DNA of 64,000 nucleotides from Methanomassiliicoccales archaeon (GCA_013415865.1 CP058896.1:1-64000); one strand, 5' to 3'. Positions 8,641-16,453 are shown, counted from the first letter of the stretch. A program made the numbers and translations. Notes: generated by a model not told the origin, from the sequence alone.

Positions 8641-9471
8641 ATGCGTGCTGCCATCTACGCAAGGGTCTCGACCGAAGACCAGGCGAAGGAGGGATTCAGC
8701 ATCGCCGCCCAACAAAAGAAACTGATCGCTTATTGCAAGGCGAGAGGGTGGCAGGTCGCTGGTGAATACATAGATGAAGGTTATAGTGGCAGGAGCACGA
8801 ACAGGCCATCATATCAAAGGATGATGTCCGAAAAAGATCTTTGGGACGTTTTGGTGGTCCTCAAGATGGACCGTATCCACCGCAATAGCACTAACTTCGC
8901 GTTGATGATGGACGACCTCCGACATTGGGGAAAAGAGTTCAACTCCATGCAGGAATCGTTCGATACCACTACGGCCATCGGTCGTTTTGTCATGGATATA
9001 ATCCAGAGGATCGCTCAGCTTGAGAGCGAGCAGATAGGAGAAAGGGTAAAGGTCGGGATGGTCCAGAAAGCAAAAAAAGGGAAGGGCGTCCTTGGTTCTG
9101 GGGTGCCCTATGGATATCGCTTTCATAACCATCATCTCGAGAAGGTCCAAGAAGAGGAACAGGTCGTCAAGGACATTTTTTCCATGTATCTCGATTGTCT
9201 TTCTCTGAACGATATCGCATCGTCCCTGAATGCCAAGGGAATACCTACAAAACAATCTTCCAAATGGGAGAAGGCCACGGTCAGGAACGTATTGACCAAC
9301 AAGCTCTACATTGGGATGTTGGAGTGGGACGGGATAGCGCAAAGGATGCCTGAGATCGCCATCGTGGACAATGATAGATTTTGGGAGGTCCAGGCACTTC
9401 TCGCTCATAGGAGGAGGAAACATCACGTTTTAAAAAACAAAGCGGAGAGGGGAGTGGAGATAAATGCCTAG
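8641..9471 (+). CDS. serine recombinase, minimal large-serine type, copy 1
   Basis: A 276-residue site-specific recombinase. The catalytic domain spans about 1-135: YARVST with nucleophile Ser10 and Arg8, DEGYSGRSTNRP, KMDRIHRN (Arg78/Arg81), and the long helix E region around LESEQIGER. A recombinase domain follows (about 150-255, GVPYGYRF ... IASSLNAKGIPT ... VRNVLTNKLYIGMLEWDG). It ends there: the zinc ribbon and coiled coil of phage-type large serine integrases (450-550 residues) are missing. It overlaps the start of a close paralogue by 8 nt and must be translated with it. All catalytic residues are intact. Target and role are unknown. Confidence 0.93.
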   Translation: MRAAIYARVSTEDQAKEGFSIAAQQKKLIAYCKARGWQVAGEYIDEGYSGRSTNRPSYQRMMSEKDLWDVLVVLKMDRIHRNSTNFALMMDDLRHWGKEFNSMQESFDTTTAIGRFVMDIIQRIAQLESEQIGERVKVGMVQKAKKGKGVLGSGVPYGYRFHNHHLEKVQEEEQVVKDIFSMYLDCLSLNDIASSLNAKGIPTKQSSKWEKATVRNVLTNKLYIGMLEWDGIAQRMPEIAIVDNDRFWEVQALLAHRRRKHHVLKNKAERGVEINA

Positions 9472-10294
9472 GGTCGCCATTTACGCAAGGGTCTCGACCG
9501 ATGACCAGGCCAAGGAAGGATATAGCCTTGATGCTCAGCAAGAGCGGTTAAAAGCCTATTGTGAGGCCCAGGGGTGGGATATTTCAGGCATATACGTCGA
9601 CGATGGCCATTCAGGAAGGAACACAAAAAGGCCTGCCTATCAAAGGATGATGGAGGAAAAAGACTCTTGGGACATTATTCTGGTCATGAAGATGGACCGT
9701 ATCCACCGTAACAGTAAGAACTTCATGATAATGATGGAGAATCTGGAGAAATGGGGCAAAAAGTTCACGAGCATGAACGAATCGCTCGATACATCGAATG
9801 CCGTAGGTAGATTTGTTGTGGATATAATCCAGCGCATTGCCCAGCTGGAGAGCGAACAGATCGGGGAAAGGACATATATGGGCATGAGACAAAAAGCCGA
9901 GACCAGCAATGGTCTGCTCGGTTTCAATGCACCATATGGTTATCGGATGGAGGGAAAAAAACTGATCTTAGATGAAGAGGAATGTAGGAATGTCCGGGCG
10001 ATCTTTGATATGTACCTATCTGGAAAAAGGCTCGTAGATATTGTCAGGGAACTGAACTCTGGTGGGATACGGACAAAGAGGGGAAAAGAATGGACGATCT
10101 GGTCTGTTAAACGTCTGCTCAATAACCCCATTTATGCTGGATTTATCAGATGGGATGGGATAGTATCGCTGTCCGATCATTCGCCGATCATCACTGTAGA
10201 AGAATATGGTAAGGTGCAAGCGATGGCCATTGCAAGATCTGGAAAGAATGGGACAAGGCACGTCTTTGAACTTCCAAGAAAAGCGCCAGTATGA
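9464..10294 (+). CDS. serine recombinase, minimal large-serine type, copy 2
   Basis: A 276-residue paralogue of the preceding gene, clearly more than half identical by eye, with the same domain plan: YARVST (Ser11), DDGHSGRNTKRP, KMDRIHRN, LESEQIGER, then the recombinase domain from APYGYRM to LLNNPIYAGFIRWDG. It too lacks a zinc ribbon. Its ATG overlaps the TAG of copy 1 and is preceded by GGAGTGGAGA. The overlap and matched length suggest the two subunits are made together and may act as a heteromer, as CcrA/CcrB do in SCCmec (analogy only). No cargo gene or partner such as TnpB is adjacent. Confidence 0.93.
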   Translation: MPRVAIYARVSTDDQAKEGYSLDAQQERLKAYCEAQGWDISGIYVDDGHSGRNTKRPAYQRMMEEKDSWDIILVMKMDRIHRNSKNFMIMMENLEKWGKKFTSMNESLDTSNAVGRFVVDIIQRIAQLESEQIGERTYMGMRQKAETSNGLLGFNAPYGYRMEGKKLILDEEECRNVRAIFDMYLSGKRLVDIVRELNSGGIRTKRGKEWTIWSVKRLLNNPIYAGFIRWDGIVSLSDHSPIITVEEYGKVQAMAIARSGKNGTRHVFELPRKAPV

Positions 10295-10463
10295 ACAAGA
10301 ATCAATATCTGGAGAATCCAAGAACAATCGTTTATTATTTAATCTTTTTTCAAATTATCGATTTATATTCAAAAATAAAAAATAAATGAAAAAATGTTTC
10401 ATTCTATTCTGTTTTAACGAACTTAAAGAGCTAGGTTTATATATTCTTCCATTGAGCATATGG

Positions 10464-10495
10464 GATACAAGGACTGTGATAACGGTCCTGGTGAC
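10464..10495. repeat. 32-bp imperfect palindrome, candidate recombination site
   Basis: The core GGACTGTGATAACGGTCC (10471-10488) is part of a 32-bp segment that matches its own reverse complement at 22 of 32 positions, centred on the dinucleotide AT at 10479/10480. Length, imperfect dyad symmetry and a central dinucleotide are what crossover sites of serine recombinases look like. It lies 170 nt after the recombinase pair in the 320-nt gap. No second copy was noticed in the window. Confidence 0.4.
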
Positions 10496-10532
10496 AAAAC
10501 TAGGGGGGACATGGGAGATGGGGTGTATGAGG

Positions 10533-10565
10533 TCGAGTTTTGACAATTTTATCTGTCAAGCTCGA
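10533..10565 (+). promoter_or_regulatory. inverted repeat in the promoter of the first six-helix membrane protein
   Basis: TTGACA at 10540-10545 and TGTCAA at 10554-10559 flank an 8-nt AT-rich spacer that could itself be the TATA box (ATTTTATC). Outer arms TCGAG and CTCGA (10533-10537, 10561-10565) extend the dyad with one-nucleotide asymmetry. The position upstream of the gene at 10616 suggests an operator; a stem-loop in the RNA is the alternative. Confidence 0.4.
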
Positions 10566-10615
10566 TATCTGAAGCCTCGATCTTTTCCCTTTGTCCATAA
10601 AGAGGAGAGATATAT

Positions 10616-11176
10616 ATGGCTGAGGAAAAAAACATGCATGTGAAGGTAGCGATGGCCGAGGTGTTTGGCCTTGTGCTGATCGGTTTCATCGCCACCTTGG
10701 TAGGAATGTTTGGATTGGAACAGTATGACGACCTTAACGTCATCATCGGGGTGGCACCGACGGTCGGTCTTTTGTTGCTCGTCGCGACCATTGTCGCATA
10801 CCTGAACGAGAATATCCTGCTCACTGGGATATTCGGTGTGTTGGCCCTTTTCCTGATGGCGTTCGAGGGCATAATACAGCATGACGCAGCTGGCGCGACA
10901 GCTATAGCATTCGTAGGGGTCATATTGCTAGTGATGGCTCTGGTCTCGTTCGCACAGCCGGTCAAGATGTTGCCAATCCTGCTGATTGTAGCGGGCATCG
11001 CATTCATCCTTTTGGCCCTGTGGTGGGCAGAGGGCGATCTGTTGAACAACGATTACAGGATGATCACTGGCGTCTTCTGGACCCTGGTGGCGGTGATCGC
11101 TGTCTACATGGCCGCGGCGATATCCCTGCTCGTTGTAAAAGGGAAACCGGTCCTGCCCCTTCTAATAAAGGCATAA
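10616..11176 (+). CDS. six-helix membrane protein, AceTr/YaaH-like, copy 1
   Basis: A 186-residue hydrophobic protein with six predicted membrane helices and short polar ends (MAEEKNMHVKVAMAE... and ...KGKPVLPLLIKA). Helix 3 is followed by YLNENILLTGIFGVLALF, which resembles in pattern the charged-then-FG region of the GPR1/FUN34/YaaH acetate and succinate transporter family. That link is tentative. The start ATG follows GAGGAG at 10601-10606. A paralogue lies 226 nt downstream, so the two arose by tandem duplication. It may transport a small acid or act as a membrane sensor. Confidence 0.7.
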   Translation: MAEEKNMHVKVAMAEVFGLVLIGFIATLVGMFGLEQYDDLNVIIGVAPTVGLLLLVATIVAYLNENILLTGIFGVLALFLMAFEGIIQHDAAGATAIAFVGVILLVMALVSFAQPVKMLPILLIVAGIAFILLALWWAEGDLLNNDYRMITGVFWTLVAVIAVYMAAAISLLVVKGKPVLPLLIKA

Positions 11177-11334
11177 GCGGGGCATAACGGACTCAAACCT
11201 TTTATTATTAATTTCTTATTATTTATTAATGTTCTAAAATATTCTAGATTTATATTTTATTAATAATATTACATGAAAATTTTTTTATTTCAATCTCGTA
11301 ATATCTCAATTGGTCAGCTAGGTGTTCAATGCAT

Positions 11335-11369
11335 CTTATCCTAATAATAAAAATGAACCAATGGATAAG
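11335..11369 (+). promoter_or_regulatory. inverted repeat upstream of the second six-helix protein
   Basis: Perfect 7-bp arms CTTATCC (11335-11341) and GGATAAG (11363-11369) flank a 21-nt spacer that contains an AATAATAAAAATG TATA-like stretch. The preceding 11177-11334 is AT-rich and empty. This differs from the element before copy 1, so the paralogues may be controlled separately. Confidence 0.3.
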
Positions 11370-11401
11370 AACATCGGGTACCTTGTTGAGGTGGTGCTAT
11401 T

Positions 11402-11983
11402 ATGGCTGAAGATAGAAATATACATGTAAAATTGGCAATGGCAGATGCACTTGGCCTGTTATTAATAGGATGGATAGCCTTTATGGTCGGCATGTTCGGA
11501 CTGGACCAGTTCGACGCTGGCGGTCTAGATGCGATCACGGCTGTGAGCGGCGTTGTAGGGTTGGGCCTTATCATCGTCACAATTGTGGCATACCTGAATG
11601 AGAATCTCTTAGCAACGGTGATCTTCGGTGTTCTGGGCTTCTTTTTCCTTGCATTCCCAATGATCTCCTCGACTGGGATGCCGTACGAGGCCGGAGCCTC
11701 TGCAGTAGGTTTCATAGCGCTTGCCCTCTTCATTGCGGGGGTGGTCTCTCTGTACCAACCGGTCAAGCTGCTACCGATACTGCTCTTCATTGCGGCGATA
11801 TCCTTCCTCCTGATGGCGCTCTGGTGGAATGAAATGGACAGCTCCGAAGGATTCGATAACAACTTCAGAGGACTCATGGGGATGGGAATGACCCTGGTAT
11901 TCATGGTCGCCACGTATATGGGAGCAGCCATCTTGATGATGACCATCCGGGGCAAGGCTATCCTTCCGCTTCTGATAAAGTAA
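11402..11983 (+). CDS. six-helix membrane protein, AceTr/YaaH-like, copy 2
   Basis: A 193-residue paralogue of the 10616 gene: same opening (MAEDRNIHVKLAMAD), same YLNENLLATVIFGVLGFFFLAF segment after helix 3, same YQPVKLLPILLF near helix 5, and the same ending (GKAILPLLIK). Six predicted helices. The ATG follows GAGGTGGTG. The duplicates keep their ends and the loop after helix 3 but differ in the loop before helix 4, where substrate or partner specificity might lie. As with copy 1, the AceTr-like label is a weak structural analogy. Confidence 0.7.
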   Translation: MAEDRNIHVKLAMADALGLLLIGWIAFMVGMFGLDQFDAGGLDAITAVSGVVGLGLIIVTIVAYLNENLLATVIFGVLGFFFLAFPMISSTGMPYEAGASAVGFIALALFIAGVVSLYQPVKLLPILLFIAAISFLLMALWWNEMDSSEGFDNNFRGLMGMGMTLVFMVATYMGAAILMMTIRGKAILPLLIK

Positions 11984-12078
11984 GGTTGGACCCAACAGAT
12001 AACAAAACCCTTTATCGCCCATATTTTTCGTGAAGTTCATATTCATCTTATGGCCATTCGACCTCTGGAGAAAACAAT

Positions 12079-12888
12079 ATGCCTGAAGACCCAGAGAGGT
12101 GGACCGTAGTGGACATCGATGACGCCATCTCGCTTTCGATGAAAAGAAGGTCTAAGGGCATCAGGACGGTCCTAGACCTTTTGGGAGAGAACATAAGGTC
12201 CCCGACGGGGGCAGATGAGGTCGTGCGAGGCTATATGGAGCTCATCGACAGGATATCGATGGAAGGACTGGGCAGCTCTATCAGCGTAAAGTTAAGCGCT
12301 CTTGGCTATATGGCCGATGTAGATGGCGCATTCAACAGATTGTATAGAATCTCAGATAGGGCCAGATCGAAGAGTGTGGGATTCGAGCTGGATATGGAAT
12401 GGACACCGATGGTCGACCATACGATCGAGGTCGCTGAGATGTGCAGCAAGGCCGGGCACCCAGTGACCCTGGCGATTCAAGCGTATCTCAATAGGTCTTC
12501 CGATGATATCGGGTATCTCCAGAAGCGCAATATCAGGGTAAGGCTGGTCAAAGGGGCGTATCGTGGAGAGGTCTCAGATTTCAATGAAATACAGAAAAGA
12601 TTCGTCGGACTGCTCTCTCAGCTCGCCGACTCGAAGAAACCATTTGCAATAGGGACCCATGATCCTGACATTATGAAATGGGTCGGTGAGATGATGATCG
12701 GTTCAAAGGACCAAATCGAGCTAGGATTCCTTCGAGGATTATCCGACGCGACAAAGTATCAATTTTCTTCGAACGGTTGGAAGGTGGCAGAGTATATACC
12801 GATAGGCCGGGACATCAAGGCTTACGTGGGTAGGCGAGAGGCCTACCTGAAAAAATTGGGTGAAATTGGAAGATATCCGGCACCTTAA
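12079..12888 (+). CDS. proline dehydrogenase
   Basis: A 269-residue FAD enzyme of the ProDH (PutA N-terminal catalytic) family that oxidises L-proline to 1-pyrroline-5-carboxylate. Family motifs are in order: SVKLSALG near residue 75, the barrel strand ELDMEW, LAIQAYLNRS, VRLVKGAYRGE, IGTHDPD, LGFLRGLSD, and the C-terminal EYIPIGRDIKAYVGRREAYLKKL that carries the substrate-binding RR pair. The length suits the short monofunctional bacterial and archaeal type. GGAG lies about 8 nt before the ATG. Electrons would go to the quinone pool or an Fe-S carrier. A P5C dehydrogenase could be the ALDH at 6521, but this is only an inference. Confidence 0.9.
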   Translation: MPEDPERWTVVDIDDAISLSMKRRSKGIRTVLDLLGENIRSPTGADEVVRGYMELIDRISMEGLGSSISVKLSALGYMADVDGAFNRLYRISDRARSKSVGFELDMEWTPMVDHTIEVAEMCSKAGHPVTLAIQAYLNRSSDDIGYLQKRNIRVRLVKGAYRGEVSDFNEIQKRFVGLLSQLADSKKPFAIGTHDPDIMKWVGEMMIGSKDQIELGFLRGLSDATKYQFSSNGWKVAEYIPIGRDIKAYVGRREAYLKKLGEIGRYPAP

Positions 12889-13053
12889 CGATAGAGAATT
12901 ATCTTAATTTCCTAAAAACGTCCTTTTTCAACGTCTTACATACCCTCTATGACCGTTAATTCACCCTAATTTATTTGATATTCGGGAGACCGTCTTTTAC
13001 TAAAATGAATATTTTTGAACATTATACTATAATTATTAATAAAACAATTAAAT

Positions 13054-13128
13054 TTATAACTATTTGTTATAACATTAAAATTATAGTAATTATTTCTATA
13101 TATTATAATTATAATAACTATAAATACT
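13054..13128 (+). promoter_or_regulatory. AT-rich promoter with inverted repeat before the small RHH gene
   Basis: TTATAAC (13054-13060) and GTTATAA (13066-13072) form a perfect 7-bp inverted repeat with a 5-nt spacer. A TATA box ACTATAAATAC lies at 13118-13128. RHH proteins usually bind short inverted repeats in their own promoter, but in sequence this AT-rich such repeats also arise by chance. Confidence 0.3.
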
Positions 13129-13170
13129 ACATAATATATAATATACTAAATACTATGGGGTGGTAATGTC

Positions 13171-13329
13171 TTGAGCGATGAAAATAAGACTAGCATTCAA
13201 GTCTCAACTGAATTAAGGGACAGATTATACCGTCTTAAATTTCGTAAAACTTATGAACAGTTTTTAAGGGAGCTCTGCGACCTATACGAAGAAAAGGAAG
13301 CTACAAAACCACAGGACCAATTAAAATGA
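13171..13329 (+). CDS. small ribbon-helix-helix protein (antitoxin or regulator type)
   Basis: A 52-residue protein starting at TTG, 7 nt after GGGGTGG (13157-13163). The pattern is that of a CopG/VapB-like RHH protein: one beta strand TSIQVSTELRDRL, then helix RLKFRKTYEQFLRELCDLYEE, then a short polar tail. The ribbon would bind DNA as a dimer. It stands alone in an AT-rich region; no toxin-like gene (PIN, MazF or RelE type) follows, so it is either a solitary regulator or an orphan antitoxin. A 46-codon frame at 13353-13493 has no ribosome binding site and is not supported. Confidence 0.7.
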   Translation: MSDENKTSIQVSTELRDRLYRLKFRKTYEQFLRELCDLYEEKEATKPQDQLK

Positions 13330-14397
13330 GTTCGAAATGGTGAAAAGAATAGATGAAGGATATACCATATACTACTCAATCTTATGATGCCCGTCCTTTT
13401 GTAGAAATTCCAAATATGGACAGCGATAGTGATTATTTTTTAAGGACCAATAATCTATATGGCATTGTCCCCCAAATCTTACTCATCAGATAGTTTAGAT
13501 CATTCCATTCTATCTAAATATAGAATTTTAAAAAAATGATAATAAATTTCTACAGATATTTGGACATATTGAATTGGTATTAATTTATTTGAAGAACTGG
13601 CCGGGTTCCAAATCCATCCTTCAATTATTATTTCTGAGTTTAGGCCTCCTATAGACCAAGACTAAGTTGATGGGTCGCGATAAATATTCCTTTGGAAAAT
13701 CCTTAAGTGGGGGTAAATCCTACCAATTTATTTGTATTTAATTTTTAATCTAATAAATAATATGCGTTAACGATATCAACTATATTTTTTAATATTTAAT
13801 TTAAAATTGAATTTAGCTTTATCTACAAAGAGAGAATAGGTGAGCATTTTCTCATTTTTAATTTAATCGAGAGGTGTAGTATATATTGAGATTTGGCAGT
13901 TGATGCCGACTTTATTCTAATTTGGAATTGGAATGGGGGCATTATGTTCTAAAATCATATATGTTTAGTTCAAAGCTAAAAAATATTATGTTATTTAGAT
14001 AGTAAATTGATAAAATATAGATTTACATTTAATATTCCCATTACCCAATTTATCTATAAAATTGAAAATAAATCAAAAATAATGATTTTAAAATTCCACA
14101 TATACAATTATAGTTGATTTAGGTATCAAATTAAAAATTATTATATAATTACGATCAACGAATAATTTATTTTATAAATATAATAAACATATTAATAAAA
14201 TTATTTTGCTCGTTTACATGATAAAAAATTTAAAATAATTTTTCTAAATAATTATTTATTCATAAAAATATTTATAATGAACAGGGTACACTTATACATA
14301 ACAAACGATAGGCCAAGAATCATATTACGATCAGAGTAAATCAGAAAGACTTATTCTAAGTTAGAAAATCTCTGGCCGAATTTGGGACTCTGTGTCC
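13330..14397. other. gene-poor, very AT-rich segment
   Basis: Roughly 1.1 kb dominated by A and T with stop codons in all frames. I see no gene, tRNA-like fold or long tandem repeat. A few islands of higher GC (around 13600-13720) carry no readable frame. TTCTAAGTTAGAA at 14354-14366 is a small perfect dyad. Such segments can be decayed mobile DNA, chromatin-bound or regulatory spacers, or origins; no origin recognition boxes were recognised. Confidence 0.6.
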
Positions 14398-14419
14398 TAT
14401 GTCACACTAAAATGACATA
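14398..14419 (+). promoter_or_regulatory. inverted repeat upstream of the TerB-like gene
   Basis: TATGTCA (14398-14404) and TGACATA (14413-14419) with an 8-nt spacer, 35 nt before the start codon. An AAATAAACAAGGATAAATAA stretch follows. Half-sites of the TGTCA/TGACA kind also occur before the recombinases and before the RHH-FtsZ locus. Confidence 0.4.
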
Positions 14420-14453
14420 AATAAACAAGGATAAATAAAAAGGGAGTGAACAT

Positions 14454-14891
14454 ATGGGTCTGTTTGATAAGATCAAAGGAGCACCTGAGGCGAAGATGAC
14501 AAAAGAGGAGGCATTCGCGGGCGTTGCCCTGGCGGCCATCGCGGCAGACGGGGTAATCACCCAGGAAGAGGCGAACCAGATGATCGTCTCGATGTTCAGA
14601 ATGAAGCTTTACGAAGGCATGAACGACAGGAAGTTCAACGAGATCCTCACTAACGACGTTAATGTGCTGAAGAAGGAAGGACTCGATGCCTTGCTGGCGA
14701 AAGCAAAGGAAGCTCTTCCGTCAGACCTCCGAGAAACGGCTTTTGCCGTCGCTACTGACCTAGCACTCGCCGATGGTAAGATAGCCAATCAAGAGAAGGA
14801 GATCCTCGAGAAGATCGCCAAAGCCATGGAGATCCCTGAGGAAAAGGCCGTCAACATCATCGAGGTCATGTTGATAAAGAACAAAGGCTGA
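14454..14891 (+). CDS. TerB-like (tellurite-resistance family) protein
   Basis: A 145-residue helical cytosolic protein. Two repeats of the TerB signature are visible: ALAAIAADGVITQEEANQM near residues 27-45 and ATDLALADGKIANQEKEIL near residues 100-120, each with an acidic loop able to bind a metal ion. TerB domains act in tellurite or general stress and phage-defence contexts in bacteria; the role in archaea is undefined. The ATG follows GGGAGTG. The gene stands alone behind a dyad element and is followed by a T-run and a GC-rich hairpin, so it seems to be a single, regulated unit. Confidence 0.85.
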   Translation: MGLFDKIKGAPEAKMTKEEAFAGVALAAIAADGVITQEEANQMIVSMFRMKLYEGMNDRKFNEILTNDVNVLKKEGLDALLAKAKEALPSDLRETAFAVATDLALADGKIANQEKEILEKIAKAMEIPEEKAVNIIEVMLIKNKG

Positions 14892-14924
14892 TCTTTTTTT
14901 ATAAAAGTCCGGCCAGATGGCCGG
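14892..14924. terminator. T-run and GC hairpin between convergent genes
   Basis: T7 at 14894-14900 follows the TerB stop, and the perfect 6-bp hairpin CCGGCC-AGAT-GGCCGG lies at 14909-14924, between this gene and the convergent minus-strand gene ending at 14935. U-tracts direct termination in archaea; the hairpin could also protect 3' ends. Confidence 0.5.
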
Positions 14925-14934
14925 CATGCATTTC

Positions 14935-15969
14935 TTATTGTTCTTTGATATCTGGAAACCTTACAGCCTTGGATGGCTTCAACAGTTTCACCCCGTCCGC
15001 CCGCATGAGCATGTTGGTCAGGGCACTGAGCGAACACAAAGTACCTCTCCCCTCGATCACCTCGTCCGTTCCAGCGACCTTTGCTATGATGAGGCCATCG
15101 GCCCTTATCTCGATCTCAGTGCCGAGTTCCGTCAATCTTTTTAGCACGATATTGCCCATTGCCCCCATCGACTTCTCCATCCAACAATGTTTCATCGGGC
15201 AGAGGTTGCAATAGGCCTTGAACCTCTTTGCCGATTCCCCTATGATCAACCCCGCCGCTATCTCTGCTTTCGTTGTTCCATATGCAATGCAACAAGCTGC
15301 CACATCCTTGGCCAGGACATGATCCCCCTCCAATATGCTGACCTTGATGCCGCCTTTACTGACCCGATACACGTTCTCGAGCCTTCTCTCATACTTCAAT
15401 TTGCCAGTGTTCCTTGCTCCTCTCAGTCTCTGTCGTACATATTGATGGATGTCCTCGTTGCCAAGTATCGCTTTTGCTATGGCGCAGGTAGGACAATAGG
15501 AGATCGAGGAATGGCTCAGCTCGTTGCCCTCGCTATCGAACATGATGGCCCTGACACCGAGCCCCTCTCTTCTGATGGTCGTTCTCCCTCCATTGAGCTG
15601 AACGTACTCCAGTGCAATTACCCCAGGCGTCAGAACCCTACCATAGCCATAAAGCGCGGCCATCTTTGCGATCTCCTCGATCGAGCTGACACCTTCTCGT
15701 CGGAGCTGCTCAACAAACTTGAACGGCATAGTTCCGGCCTCGATCTCGGCAGACAATATGGCAGGGGACCAAACGATATCAAACCCTTCTCCAATGACCT
15801 TTCCCCGGTCATCACGGACGACCGCTCTGATACCATTTGGCTCTTCATATGCGCTAACCCCCCCGCCCTCCTCGACGATACCCTCAAGTACGCCGTGGCA
15901 GAGACCGCATGCCCCCTCTTCCGGACCTAGGCTCTCACACCGCTCCCTGACACGCTCTGAGAAGCTCAT
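14935..15969 (-). CDS. Cys-rich protein of unknown function
   Basis: A protein of about 344 residues that I do not recognise. It carries several paired-cysteine motifs: CGLCHG near the N terminus, CPTCAIAKAI mid-protein, CCIAYG, and CNLCPMKHCWMEKSM near residue 265, which suggests an Fe-S cluster or zinc. Two segments read as an internal duplication: IRAVVRDDRGKVIGEGFDI and VRAIMFDSEGNELSHSSIS. No signal peptide or membrane helix is visible. The ATG at 15969, after GGTGGT, is preferred to the upstream GTG at 15990. It could be a redox or metal-handling protein. Confidence 0.7.
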   Translation of the reverse strand: MSFSERVRERCESLGPEEGACGLCHGVLEGIVEEGGGVSAYEEPNGIRAVVRDDRGKVIGEGFDIVWSPAILSAEIEAGTMPFKFVEQLRREGVSSIEEIAKMAALYGYGRVLTPGVIALEYVQLNGGRTTIRREGLGVRAIMFDSEGNELSHSSISYCPTCAIAKAILGNEDIHQYVRQRLRGARNTGKLKYERRLENVYRVSKGGIKVSILEGDHVLAKDVAACCIAYGTTKAEIAAGLIIGESAKRFKAYCNLCPMKHCWMEKSMGAMGNIVLKRLTELGTEIEIRADGLIIAKVAGTDEVIEGRGTLCSLSALTNMLMRADGVKLLKPSKAVRFPDIKEQ

Positions 15970-16036
15970 CGGACCACCAATATTGTTCACTGGACAGCCA
16001 CCTGAAAAAGGTATCGGACCTTTGTTCGCATAAGGT

Positions 16037-16453
16037 CTATGGGACTATCACCACGGGGACCTTTGACTGCTGAGACACCCTTAGCGACACGCTTCCTGTG
16101 AACATTCCTTTGACAGCACCTTTGCCCCTGCTGCCCAGAACAACGAGGTCTGCGCGCTCCGAATGTTCAAGGATCTTGACCGCTGGATGGCCAAAGTCGA
16201 TATCTGTCCTGAACGGGACCCCCTTTGAACTAAGATGTTCAGAAGCCTTCTTCAGTTCGGCAGCACCTATCTTGGCGCCGGTGTCAGCCCATACTTCCTT
16301 TGCCCCCAACATCGGATAGTCGGCCGGTCCAACGACGAACAGCAGCGTTACCTCTGCACCAAGGCACTTGGCCAGCTCACTTGCGAACTCGGTCGCTCTC
16401 AATGAGTTCTCAGAGCCGTCCACCCCTACCAACATCTTCGCGATCTTTTTCAT
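16037..16453 (-). CDS. universal stress protein (UspA family)
   Basis: A 138-residue cytosolic protein of the Usp family: KMLVGVDGSENSLRAT at the N terminus, VTLLFVV, GHPAVKILEHSERADLVVLG, and the ATP-binding motif GSRGKGAVKGMFTGSVS, ending VPVVIVP. The motif marks an ATP-binding subtype. The start at 16453 follows GAGGTG at a good spacing; the longer frame to 16507 lacks one. It lies 48 nt beyond the start of the preceding minus-strand gene, so the two may be one transcript. Ligand and stress are unknown. Confidence 0.93.
   Translation of the reverse strand: MKKIAKMLVGVDGSENSLRATEFASELAKCLGAEVTLLFVVGPADYPMLGAKEVWADTGAKIGAAELKKASEHLSSKGVPFRTDIDFGHPAVKILEHSERADLVVLGSRGKGAVKGMFTGSVSLRVSQQSKVPVVIVP

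Noticed and set aside
12975-13166. 63-codon frame rich in Ile, Tyr and Asn
   Set aside because: Caused by AT-rich sequence; no ribosome site and low complexity.
13353-13493. 46-codon frame after the small RHH gene, a possible toxin
   Set aside because: No ribosome binding site and no resemblance to PIN, MazF, RelE or other toxin patterns.
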